DNA of 5,642 bases from Myxococcales bacterium. GTDB taxonomy: Bacteria; Myxococcota; Myxococcia; Myxococcales; Anaeromyxobacteraceae. Numbering within the stretch: position 1 is the first letter of the stretch; each line of letters starts with the position of its first letter. The stretch is taken from contig JAJZTO010000196.1 of assembly GCA_021848865.1 (NCBI GenBank), positions 1-5,642 of the forward strand, in the 5' to 3' direction. Made by a program: the position numbers and the translations under genes. A model generated the notes under the pieces. It saw only the letters and a program-made list of their open reading frames with translations, was not told where the DNA came from and searched no databases. This document shows positions 1 through 5,412 of the stretch, in pieces.

Positions 1-361
1 GCGCCGGGGATGTCGCGCAAATGCAGGGGCGGGGCTCGTCGCCGCCCTGGCCACACCGCGGGTGTATGGATGGTTCGCGTCGCAACGGCGGCGCGGGACA
101 AGCCCCCGCCCTACGGACATGGGGACCAGGATGCCCTGTGGACCCCGACGCCCATCGCGCCGGGGATGTCGCGCAAATGTAGGGGCGGGGCTCGTCCCCG
201 CCCTGGCCACACCGCGGGTGTATGGATGGTTCGCGTCGCAGCGGCGGCGGGGGACAAGCCCCCGCCCTACGGACATGGGAACCAGGATGCCCTGTGGACC
301 CCGACGCCCATCGCGCCGGGGATGTGGCGCAAATGCAGGGGCGGGGCTCGTCGCCGCCCTG
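1..361. repeat. 156-bp tandem repeat, 2.3 copies, non-coding
   Basis: Copy 1 is 1-156, copy 2 is 157-312, and a partial copy 3 is 313-361; the sequence then diverges. By eye, copies 1 and 2 differ at five positions (unit positions 24, 41, 85, 94, 124), about 97% identity. Copy 3 differs from copy 1 at one base (unit position 14) and shares the copy 1 base at positions 24 and 41. Each unit carries two GC-rich palindromes facing each other. Because 156 is a multiple of three, open frames run through all copies and give an apparent 52-residue protein repeat. No frame looks like a real protein or has a convincing start. The block lies downstream of the minus-strand gene ending at 400. I see no gene in 1-399. 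Confidence 0.9.
179..270. repeat. REPIN-like pair of inverted GC-rich palindromes
   Basis: In copy 2 the left arm at 179-203 begins GTAGGGGCGGGG, continues CTCGTCCCCGCCC, and is itself a near-perfect hairpin. The right arm at 246-270 ends in CCCCCGCCCTAC and, reverse-complemented, begins GTAGGGCGGGGG followed by CTTGTCCCCC, so it is a diverged inverted copy of the left arm. About 42 bases separate them and contain a smaller palindrome, ACACC-GCG-GGTGT. The same structure is in copy 1 at 23-47 and 90-114, and the left arm alone is in copy 3. Two REP-type palindromes in inverted orientation is the known arrangement of REPIN-type non-autonomous elements. No transposase is visible here. Confidence 0.6.
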
Positions 362-364
362 CGC

Positions 365-385
365 CGGATCGCATGCATCGATCCG
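365..385 (-). terminator. possible hairpin terminator after the first outer-membrane gene
   Basis: A perfect 7-bp inverted repeat, CGGATCG at 365-371 and CGATCCG at 379-385, encloses a 7-base loop. It lies 14 bases past the stop codon of the minus-strand gene that ends at 400, the usual place for a terminator. There is no T-run after it on the minus strand, so intrinsic termination is uncertain. It could be an RNA-stabilising hairpin or the point where the tandem repeat array broke off. Confidence 0.35.
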
Positions 386-399
386 CGCGGGCACGGCCA

Positions 400-1119
400 T
401 CAGTTGTAGGTGGCCGAGAAGGCGACGGCGAGGGAGCTGCTCCCCCAGGTCGGCGGGTTGGTGCCCTTGTCCTTGTTGGAGGAGATGGCGAGCTGGAGGT
501 TCAGCCCCAGGCCCCAGTGGTCGCTCACCCACCACTCCTTGCCGCCGGCGAGCTGGACGCCCAGGCCGCTCTCGGTGTTCGAGGTCGAACCACTGGAGTT
601 CACCGACAGGCTGGTGATGGACGGCGTCACGGTGACGTAGAAGTTCGACGGCATGATGTACCAGGTGAGGTCCACGCCCAGGCCCACGAGGGCCACCGAC
701 GAGTTGCTCGTGGACACCGACGATCCGGCCCAGGTCAACCGGGGGTTCGAGGCCACGTGGTCCCAGAGGTGCCCGGCGAGGATGAAGTTCTCGGAGACGG
801 CGCCGCCGACGGCGATGGAGAAGTTCCCGCCGCTCCCGGACAGCTTCATCGTGCCGAGCGACGTCGAGGCGCTCGAGGCGAGCGCACCCATGCCCAGGTC
901 CAGGTGCAGGTAGAAGCCCAGGTGGCGGTGCGCCGTCGGGTCCATCGGCGGGCCGGGCAGCGTCTGCGGAGGAGGCGGGGGCTGCAGCTGCGGCGGCCCC
1001 GGCATGACCTGCGGCGGGGGCGGCGGCTCCGGCGGCGGCTGCGTCATCGGGGCCTGGGCGGCGGCCGGGGCGGCCCAGGCGAGGAGTGCGGCCAGGAGTG
1101 CGAGTACGGTTCGCCTCAT
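400..1119 (-). CDS. exported proline-rich outer-membrane beta-barrel-type protein
   Basis: The gene encodes 239 residues. Residues 1-23 form a clear Sec signal peptide: MRR, a leucine/alanine core, and an AQA cleavage site. Residues 24-62 are proline-rich, with two copies of a 12-residue motif (PPPPPQVMPGPP at 32-43 and PPPPPQTLPGPP at 47-58). Residues 66-239 are alternating hydrophobic/polar, rich in Gly, Ser and Thr, with motifs such as GGKEWWVSDHWGLG near 192-205, as in small outer-membrane barrels of deltaproteobacteria. The barrel fold is my inference. The C-terminus ends SATYN rather than in the classic terminal Phe. Start: the frame is open back to 1302, but ATG at 1119 has both the signal peptide and a purine-rich ribosome site (AAGGGG). 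The gene is transcribed divergently from the exported-protein gene at 1229. Its role is unknown; it may be a structural or surface protein. Confidence 0.85.
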   Translation of the reverse strand: MRRTVLALLAALLAWAAPAAAQAPMTQPPPEPPPPPQVMPGPPQLQPPPPPQTLPGPPMDPTAHRHLGFYLHLDLGMGALASSASTSLGTMKLSGSGGNFSIAVGGAVSENFILAGHLWDHVASNPRLTWAGSSVSTSNSSVALVGLGVDLTWYIMPSNFYVTVTPSITSLSVNSSGSTSNTESGLGVQLAGGKEWWVSDHWGLGLNLQLAISSNKDKGTNPPTWGSSSLAVAFSATYN

Positions 1120-1125
1120 GTCGGT

Positions 1126-1131
1126 CCCCTT
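1126..1131 (-). promoter_or_regulatory. ribosome binding site for the gene starting at 1119
   Basis: On the minus strand AAGGGG sits 6 bases before the ATG at 1119. With the signal peptide that begins exactly there, it selects this start over longer in-frame starts reaching 1302. Those would run through the intergenic region and into the opposing gene. Confidence 0.65.
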
Positions 1132-1215
1132 CCCACATCGGCGCGCATCGCTCGAGGAATTCGATGCCGGCGTCACCGGTGCATGGTAGATCGTTCCGCA
1201 CTCTCCGTCCCGAAA

Positions 1216-1220
1216 AGGAG
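1216..1220 (+). promoter_or_regulatory. ribosome binding site for the gene starting at 1229
   Basis: AGGAG, within the purine run AAAAGGAG, lies 8 bases before the ATG at 1229. It is the strongest Shine-Dalgarno site in the window and fixes that start. Confidence 0.8.
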
Positions 1221-1228
1221 CGTTCTCC

Positions 1229-1765
1229 ATGCGGAAGCTTCTCATGGGCCTCTCGGCCCTCGCCCTGCTCGCCGTCGCCCCCCCGGCCCGCGCCGGAACC
1301 ATGGACCGCGACCTCTCGCTGTGGGGGCTCGCCGGCTACGGGTACTACGGCGACGGCGCCGGCTTCGGCCTCGGCGGCCGCTACCAGGTGGTCGTGGCGC
1401 CGCGGGGCCTGCTGCGGTCCCCCCGGATCCGGGACGAGATCGGCCTGGAGTTCGGCCTCGACTGGGCCCACTACAGCTGGAACTACTACGGCTACGGCTG
1501 GACCTACAACGAGATCTCGCCGGTGGTGGGCGCCACCTGGAACTTCTGGCTGAACAACCAGCTCGCCCTCTACCCCAAGCTCGACGTCGGCTTCCGCTTC
1601 GGCTCCTGGTCGACCACCAACTACCCGTACGGCCACCCCGGCGGCTACGGCGGCGCGGCCATCGAGGGGGCGGTGGGGCTCGTCTACCAGTTCGACCCCC
1701 GGGTCGCCCTGCGCGTCGAGGCCGGCACCTACGCCTTCCGGCTGGGCGTGGCCTTCAAGCTCTAG
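1229..1765 (+). CDS. exported small outer-membrane beta-barrel-type protein
   Basis: The gene encodes 178 residues. Residues 1-22 are a Sec signal peptide (MRK, hydrophobic core, ARA before Gly23), leaving about 156 residues. The mature part is rich in Gly, Tyr and Trp and has many short alternating stretches (for example near 60-115 and 150-178), which fits an eight-stranded outer-membrane barrel; that fold is inferred. A Tyr/Trp-rich patch around residues 83-95 would suit membrane-interface girdles or an extracellular loop. The end, AFRLGVAFKL, resembles a last strand but lacks the terminal Phe. The start is fixed by a strong ribosome site. The gene diverges from the proline-rich exported-protein gene, and its stop shares the CTAG at 1762-1765 with the stop of the opposing xthA. 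Specific function not recognised; structural or surface protein is likely. Confidence 0.85.
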   Translation: MRKLLMGLSALALLAVAPPARAGTMDRDLSLWGLAGYGYYGDGAGFGLGGRYQVVVAPRGLLRSPRIRDEIGLEFGLDWAHYSWNYYGYGWTYNEISPVVGATWNFWLNNQLALYPKLDVGFRFGSWSTTNYPYGHPGGYGGAAIEGAVGLVYQFDPRVALRVEAGTYAFRLGVAFKL

Positions 1766-2526
1766 GCGGGGGCCACCGCCTCGTCGAGCTCGGCCACCAG
1801 CGGCGCGTGGTCGCTGGTGCCGAGCTCGCGGAAGGCCTCGCAGCGCCGCGCCCGCGCCGCCAGCGGCGCGCTGGCGAGCAGGTAGTCGATGCGCCAGCCC
1901 AGGTTGCGGGCCCGCATGTTCCGCCAGGGCGGCCACCAGGTGTAGAGCTCGGGGACGCCGGGGTGGAGGGTGCGCTGCACGTCCACCAGCCCGGCGCCGA
2001 GCAGCCGCTCCAGCAGCGCGCGCTCGTCGGGGCGCTGGCCGATGACGTCGGGCCTGCGGTCCTTCTCGTACACGTCCAGGTCGGTGCGGGCGACGTTCAC
2101 GTCGCCGCCCAGCAGCAGGCTGCCCCCGGCCGCGCGGCGCTCCTCGGCCCAGCCGCAGAGCGCCTCGAGGAAGCGCAGCTTGGCGGCGTAGTCCTTCCCG
2201 CCGTTCGGGACGTAGACCGAGGCGCAGGTCACCCCCGCCACCTCGGCCGCGACGATGCGGCTCTCGAAGTCGAAGGGGGGGTGGAAGAAGGCCGGCGGGG
2301 ACGGCGCGCGGTCCCGCCGGACCAGGAGCGCGACGCCCGAGTACGGCCCGCTCCCGTGCCAGAAGCTCCAGTAGTCCGCCGGCGCCGCCAGCAGCGCCGG
2401 CACCTGGTCGGGGCGGGCCTTCAGCTCCTGGAGGCAGGCGACGTCGGGCCGCTCGGCGGCGAGCCACCCGGCCACCTGGGCCTCCCGGGCCCGGATGCCG
2501 TTCACGTTCCAGGTGGCGAACTTCAT
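1762..2526 (-). CDS. xthA: exodeoxyribonuclease III (AP endonuclease)
   Basis: This 254-residue protein is the usual length for bacterial exonuclease III of the EEP nuclease superfamily, the cytoplasmic base-excision-repair enzyme that cuts DNA 5' to abasic sites and trims 3' blocks. The active-site series is complete and in order: NVNGIR with Asn7, LQELK with Glu34, SVYVPNG with Tyr105, GGDVNVA with Asp142 and Asn144, WRIDYLLAS with Asp214, and TSDHAP with Asp239 and His240. The GWRIDY form resembles the ExoA/NExo-type branch more than E. coli XthA. The frame stays open upstream to 2727, but homology starts exactly at MKFATWN. That ATG overlaps the stop of the upstream zinc-ribbon gene as ATGA (2526-2523), suggesting translational coupling. 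The gene converges with the outer-membrane gene on its other side; stops overlap by 4 bp. Confidence 0.96.
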   Translation of the reverse strand: MKFATWNVNGIRAREAQVAGWLAAERPDVACLQELKARPDQVPALLAAPADYWSFWHGSGPYSGVALLVRRDRAPSPPAFFHPPFDFESRIVAAEVAGVTCASVYVPNGGKDYAAKLRFLEALCGWAEERRAAGGSLLLGGDVNVARTDLDVYEKDRRPDVIGQRPDERALLERLLGAGLVDVQRTLHPGVPELYTWWPPWRNMRARNLGWRIDYLLASAPLAARARRCEAFRELGTSDHAPLVAELDEAVAPA

Positions 2527-2870
2527 CGCTTCTTGAACAGCGCCTCGAGGGCGTCGCGGGGGGCGTCCTCCCGCGGCGGCGCCTCGCCGAAGAGCGCGGC
2601 CAGCTGCGCCCGCGCCGCGGCGCCCTGCCCCCCGCGCCGGCGCGAGGCGCCGTCGCCGAGCTGGAAGAGCTCGCAGGCGTTGGAGGCCTCCTTCTCCACC
2701 ACGTTCTCGGCGTGCGGCTCGCGGCACTGGTGGGGCGCCGACTCGTCGTGGTGCCGGCAGTTCACGCAGCAGTGCAGGTCGGCGTCGCAGTGGGGGCAGG
2801 TGCGCCGCCGGCCGACCGGGCCGTCGAGCCGGAGGTCGGCGCCGCAGCCGTAGCAGGAGGTCCTCGCCAT
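2523..2870 (-). CDS. small cysteine-rich zinc-ribbon protein, function unknown
   Basis: The gene encodes 115 residues. The first 50 residues carry CYGCG (Cys6, Cys9), CPHC (Cys25, Cys28), LHCCVNCRHHD (Cys34, Cys35, Cys38) and Cys49, followed by an AENVVEKEASNACELF stretch with Cys66. The two CxxC pairs look like a four-cysteine zinc ribbon, and the later cysteines could bind a second metal. From memory, small proteins with a CxxCxxxLHCCxNCRxY core and a following D/EKExxNxC stretch occur in many deltaproteobacteria without known function; I cannot search to confirm. Residues 73-115 are Arg/Ala-rich and probably disordered, ending LEALFKKR. No transmembrane segment or signal peptide. The gene lies 59 bp after the HD-GYP regulator and overlaps xthA by ATGA. 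The start lacks a clear ribosome site but the zinc motif begins a few residues in, so it cannot be much later. Confidence 0.85.
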   Translation of the reverse strand: MARTSCYGCGADLRLDGPVGRRRTCPHCDADLHCCVNCRHHDESAPHQCREPHAENVVEKEASNACELFQLGDGASRRRGGQGAAARAQLAALFGEAPPREDAPRDALEALFKKR

Positions 2871-2929
2871 GGCGCCATCATAGGCGGCGCGCGCGGCGCC
2901 GGGCGAGCGCCGCCCCCGTCCGGGAGCGC

Positions 2930-4093
2930 TCAGCCGCCGGAGGCGGCGGCCGGCACCGGCACCAGCAGCGTCGCCGGGGCGTGGGCCCGGTCCTCGTGCG
3001 CCGGGATGGGCGGCGGCTCCTGCAGGTCGGCCGCCAGCACCGCCACCGTCTCCACGTCGGTCCGGATGCGCTCCCACTCCTCCGGCGGGACCGCCAGGAA
3101 GGCGTCCACCACCCGCGGGTCGAACTGGCTGCCCCGGCAGCGGACCAGCTCGGCGCGGGCGTCCGGGAAGGGCCGGGCCTTGCGGTAGGGGCGGTCGCTG
3201 GTGATGGCGTCGAGCGTGTCCACCACGTGGAAGACCCGCGCCCCGATGACGATCCGCTCCCCGGCCAGGCCGCCCGGGTAGCCGGTGCCGTCCCACTTCT
3301 CCTGGTGCTGGAGGACGATGTCGGCGGCGGAGCGGAGGTAGTCCACCCGCTGCAGCAGCCTCCACCCCAGCTCCGGGTGGCGCTTCATCAGCGTCCACTC
3401 CGCCGGGCTCAGCGCGCCGGGCTTCAGCAGCACCTCGTCGCGGATGCCGATCTTGCCGATGTCGTGCAGCAGCGCGCCGTGCTCGATCACCGTCAGCTCC
3501 GGCTCGGCGACGCCCAGCTGCTGCGCCAGCCGGCGGGCGTAGAGGGAGACCCGGCGGGAGTGCCACTGGGTCTCGCTGTCGCGGTAGTCGAGCGCCGAGA
3601 TCAGCCCCTCCAGCAGCGCCTGGGTGCGGTGGCGGACCATCTCCTCCAGCCGGAGGTTGATCTCCCGGAGCTGGCCGTTCTGGCGCTGCACCTCGGCGGT
3701 GAGCCGCTCGTTCTCGCGGCGGAGCCGGGACGACTCGGCGGCCTGCGACACCGTGGAGATCAGCTCCTGCTGGTGCCAGGGCTTGGAGATGATCCGGAAG
3801 ACCTCGCCGGCGTTGACCGCCTGCAGCGCCACCTTGAAGTCCTCGGCGGCGGTGCAGAGGATGCGGACCGCGCCGGGGGCGCGCTGGCGCGCCTTCTTCA
3901 GGAAGTCCACGCCGTCCATCCCCGGCATCATGTAGTCGGAGATGATGACCACCGGGTTCTCGTCCTCGAGGGCGGCCAGCGCCTCGTCCGGCGCCAGGTA
4001 GCACCGGGTGACGTAGCCGTTGGCCTCGAGGATGCGTGCGAGGGCCCTGAGGATCAGCTCGTCGTCGTCGACGATGAGGACGCGGTCCGGCAC
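2930..4093 (-). CDS. response regulator with HD-GYP output domain (predicted c-di-GMP phosphodiesterase)
   Basis: The gene encodes 387 residues from a GTG start. Residues 3-120 are a CheY-like receiver: acidic cluster Asp9-Asp11, phospho-acceptor Asp53 in ISDYMMPGMDG, Thr81 and Lys104 (SKPW). Residues 120-160 are a charged, probably coiled-coil linker. Residues 160-340 are HD-GYP: Glu174, His178, His210-Asp211 (HDIGK), His239, His263, WDGTGYP at 267-273 and the VVDTLDAITSDRPYR segment. The family hydrolyses cyclic di-GMP, here presumably under control of an unseen sensor kinase. The usual HHE before the GYP motif reads HQE (Gln264), so one metal ligand may differ. The last 40 residues are Pro/Ala-rich. 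The frame extends to 4177, but that GTG lies in a hairpin and adds no conserved sequence; GTG at 4093 puts Val-Pro-Asp just before the receiver. No strong ribosome site is seen. No DNA-binding domain. Confidence 0.93.
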   Translation of the reverse strand: MPDRVLIVDDDELILRALARILEANGYVTRCYLAPDEALAALEDENPVVIISDYMMPGMDGVDFLKKARQRAPGAVRILCTAAEDFKVALQAVNAGEVFRIISKPWHQQELISTVSQAAESSRLRRENERLTAEVQRQNGQLREINLRLEEMVRHRTQALLEGLISALDYRDSETQWHSRRVSLYARRLAQQLGVAEPELTVIEHGALLHDIGKIGIRDEVLLKPGALSPAEWTLMKRHPELGWRLLQRVDYLRSAADIVLQHQEKWDGTGYPGGLAGERIVIGARVFHVVDTLDAITSDRPYRKARPFPDARAELVRCRGSQFDPRVVDAFLAVPPEEWERIRTDVETVAVLAADLQEPPPIPAHEDRAHAPATLLVPVPAAASGG

Positions 4094-4158
4094 GGGGAGG
4101 CGATGATACCCCGCGCTCCGGGGCGGGGCGAGGACGCACTCACGGCGAGCCCCGGGCA

Positions 4159-4179
4159 GGGTGGGGGAACCTCCCACCC
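4159..4179 (-). terminator. GC-rich hairpin in the rho to HD-GYP gap
   Basis: A 7-bp inverted repeat, GGGTGGG at 4159-4165 and CCCACCC at 4173-4179, lies 47 bases past the rho stop. There is no T-run, so it is a weak intrinsic terminator candidate; it may instead stabilise the rho transcript's 3' end. It overlaps the far-upstream GTG at 4177, which argues against that start for the regulator. Confidence 0.3.
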
Positions 4180-4208
4180 GGGGTCACGCGCCGGGCGGGT
4201 CGTCCGAG

Positions 4209-4222
4209 GGGGCCGGAGCCCC
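4209..4222 (-). terminator. short GC hairpin just after the rho stop codon
   Basis: GGGGC at 4209-4213 and GCCCC at 4218-4222 form a 5-bp stem closed by a 4-base loop, three bases after the rho stop codon. It is read as a TCCG loop on the minus strand. No T-run follows. Together with the hairpin at 4159-4179 it may mark the end of the rho transcript, but in DNA this GC-rich such stems are common by chance. Confidence 0.25.
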
Positions 4223-4225
4223 GGC

Positions 4226-5320
4226 TCAGAACGACCCGAGGAACTCGTCGTTGGTCTCGAACTCGGAGAGCTTCTTCAGCAGCCGCTCCATCGCCTCCAC
4301 CGGCTTCAGCGAGGCGAGCGCCCCGCGGAGCTTGTGGATCTTGGCGACGTCCTTGGCCGCGTAGAGCTTCTCCTCCTTGCGCGTCCCGGAGGCGGCGATG
4401 TCGATGGCCGGGAAGATCCGGCGCTCCGCCAGCTGGCGGGAGAGCACCACCTCCATGTTCCCGGTGCCCTTGAACTCCTCGAAGATCACCTCGTCCATGC
4501 GGCTGCCGGTGTCGATGAGGGCGGTGGCGATGATGGTGAGCGAGCCGCCCTCCTCGGCCTTGCGGGCGGCGCCGAAGAGCCGCTTGGGCCGCTCCAGGGC
4601 GCGGCTGTCCACGCCGCCGGTCAGCGTCCGGCCGGAGGACTCGATCTCCCGGTTGTAGGCCCGCGCCAGCCGGGTGATGGAGTCGAGCAGGATCACCACG
4701 TCCTTGCCCCCCTCCACCAGCCGCCGGGCCCGCTCCATGGCCATCTCGGCGGCGTGGATGTGCTCCTCGGCCGGCCGGTCGTTGGACGAGCCGACCACCT
4801 CGCCCTTCACGTTGCGGCGCATGTCGGTGAGCTCCTCGGGCCGCTCGTCCACCAGCAGCACCATGAGGTGCACGTCGGGGCGGTTGGCGTGGATCGCCTG
4901 GGCGATCCGCTGGAGCATGATGGTCTTGCCGGCCTTGGGCGGCGAGGTGATGAGGCCGCGGGCGCCCAGGCCGATGGGGGCGATGAGGTCGAGCACCCGC
5001 CCGACCATCTCCTCGGCCCGGGTCTCCATCAGCAGCTTCTCGGTGGGGTCGGTGGCGGTGAGGTTCTGGAAGTGGGTGCGCCGCAGCACCGCCATGGGGT
5101 CGGTGCCCTCGAGCTGGTCCACCCGGGCCAGCACCCGCTTCATGTTGCGGACCGCCGCCACGCCCTTCACCAGCGTGCCCGGCTGCAGGTGCATCCGGTC
5201 CACCAGCCAGCGCGGCACCTCGACGTCGAAGGGCTGCGGGAGGTAGCTGCGCTTCGGGTCGCGCAGCCAGCCCTGGCCCTTGCCCTCGAACTGCAGCACG
5301 CCCTCGACCTCCTCGGTCAC
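4226..5320 (-). CDS. rho: transcription termination factor Rho, divergent, probably 5'-truncated
   Basis: Rho is the hexameric RNA-dependent ATPase that ends transcription by translocating along RNA. From GTG 5320 the protein has 364 residues. It shows Walker A SPPKAGKT (126-133), LLVDERPEE with the catalytic Glu159, Walker B VVILLDSITRLARAYN with Asp213, the Q-loop LTGGVD (233-238), the R-loop KGTGN (284-288) and the ASGTRKEEKL tail motif. The N-terminal helical domain of normal Rho (about 420 residues in E. coli) is absent; the sequence begins at the cold-shock RNA-binding fold. There the RNP1-like GFGFLR of E. coli reads GQGWLR (15-20), so the first stacking Phe is Gln. The frame stays open upstream to a TGA near 5452 (including RRITFGADGAPQPAAQQQPE just before residue 1) but offers no ATG, and the GTG lacks a ribosome site. 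I infer that the true start was lost at a junction near 5376-5415. It could be a second, non-essential Rho. Confidence 0.9.
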   Translation of the reverse strand: MTEEVEGVLQFEGKGQGWLRDPKRSYLPQPFDVEVPRWLVDRMHLQPGTLVKGVAAVRNMKRVLARVDQLEGTDPMAVLRRTHFQNLTATDPTEKLLMETRAEEMVGRVLDLIAPIGLGARGLITSPPKAGKTIMLQRIAQAIHANRPDVHLMVLLVDERPEELTDMRRNVKGEVVGSSNDRPAEEHIHAAEMAMERARRLVEGGKDVVILLDSITRLARAYNREIESSGRTLTGGVDSRALERPKRLFGAARKAEEGGSLTIIATALIDTGSRMDEVIFEEFKGTGNMEVVLSRQLAERRIFPAIDIAASGTRKEEKLYAAKDVAKIHKLRGALASLKPVEAMERLLKKLSEFETNDEFLGSF

Positions 5321-5396
5321 CTCGGGCTGCTGCTGCGCCGCGGGCTGCGGGGCGCCGTCGGCCCCGAAGGTGATCCGCCGCCCCTTTTCTCCCGTT

Positions 5397-5409
5397 GCAA
5401 GGAGCTTGC
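5397..5409. repeat. small inverted repeat at the rho/glycosyltransferase boundary
   Basis: GCAAG at 5397-5401 and CTTGC at 5405-5409 flank GAG, and on the plus strand this is followed by CTTTTAT. It sits in the AT-richest stretch of the window, exactly where the two truncated genes meet. As a terminator it would serve the plus strand, where no gene ends. It is more interesting as a possible breakpoint mark. Confidence 0.4.
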
Positions 5410-5412
5410 CTT

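Larger units (their letters stand above)
1120..1228. promoter_or_regulatory. shared divergent control region of two exported-protein genes
   Basis: This 109-bp gap separates the starts of two divergent genes and should hold both promoters. I see no convincing -35/-10 pair and no clear -24/-12 site on either strand. It contains an inverted repeat, GCATCG at 1145-1150 and CGATGC at 1162-1167, with 11 bases between the arms. It also contains a perfect 8-base palindrome, CACCGGTG, at 1174-1181. Either could be an operator, but both are short enough to arise by chance. The region is visibly richer in A and T than the flanking genes, as expected for promoters. Confidence 0.5.

Noticed and set aside
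1..361. CRISPR array
   Set aside because: The identical unit is 156 bp with no unique spacers between short repeats; it is a plain tandem repeat.
1120..1302. N-terminal extension of the first outer-membrane protein
   Set aside because: It would place 61 residues before a perfect signal peptide and run into the opposing gene. The ribosome site and signal peptide support ATG 1119.
2527..2727. N-terminal extension of XthA
   Set aside because: The extra 67 residues are a low-complexity shadow of the zinc-ribbon gene. Exonuclease III homology begins exactly at MKFATWN.
10..2853. 947-codon open frame on the plus strand
   Set aside because: It runs antisense to the outer-membrane gene, xthA and the zinc-ribbon gene and through the real plus-strand gene in another frame. 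It is Arg/Gly/Pro-rich with no domain; a typical high-GC shadow frame.
2883..2914. Hairpin between the HD-GYP and zinc-ribbon genes (GGCGGCGC / GCGCCGCC)
   Set aside because: The arms are simple GC runs with a 16-base loop and no T-run; likely chance in such GC-rich DNA and not enough to call a terminator inside the apparent operon.
2523..4139. 538-codon minus-strand frame treated as a single gene
   Set aside because: Only its last 115 codons are real (zinc-ribbon gene). The upstream part is a shifted frame of the HD-GYP regulator and is low-complexity Arg/Pro/Ala.
4094..4177. 28-residue extension of the HD-GYP regulator from GTG 4177
   Set aside because: That GTG lies inside a hairpin and the extension has no receiver-like sequence. 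The receiver begins at Val-Pro-Asp-Arg right after GTG 4093.
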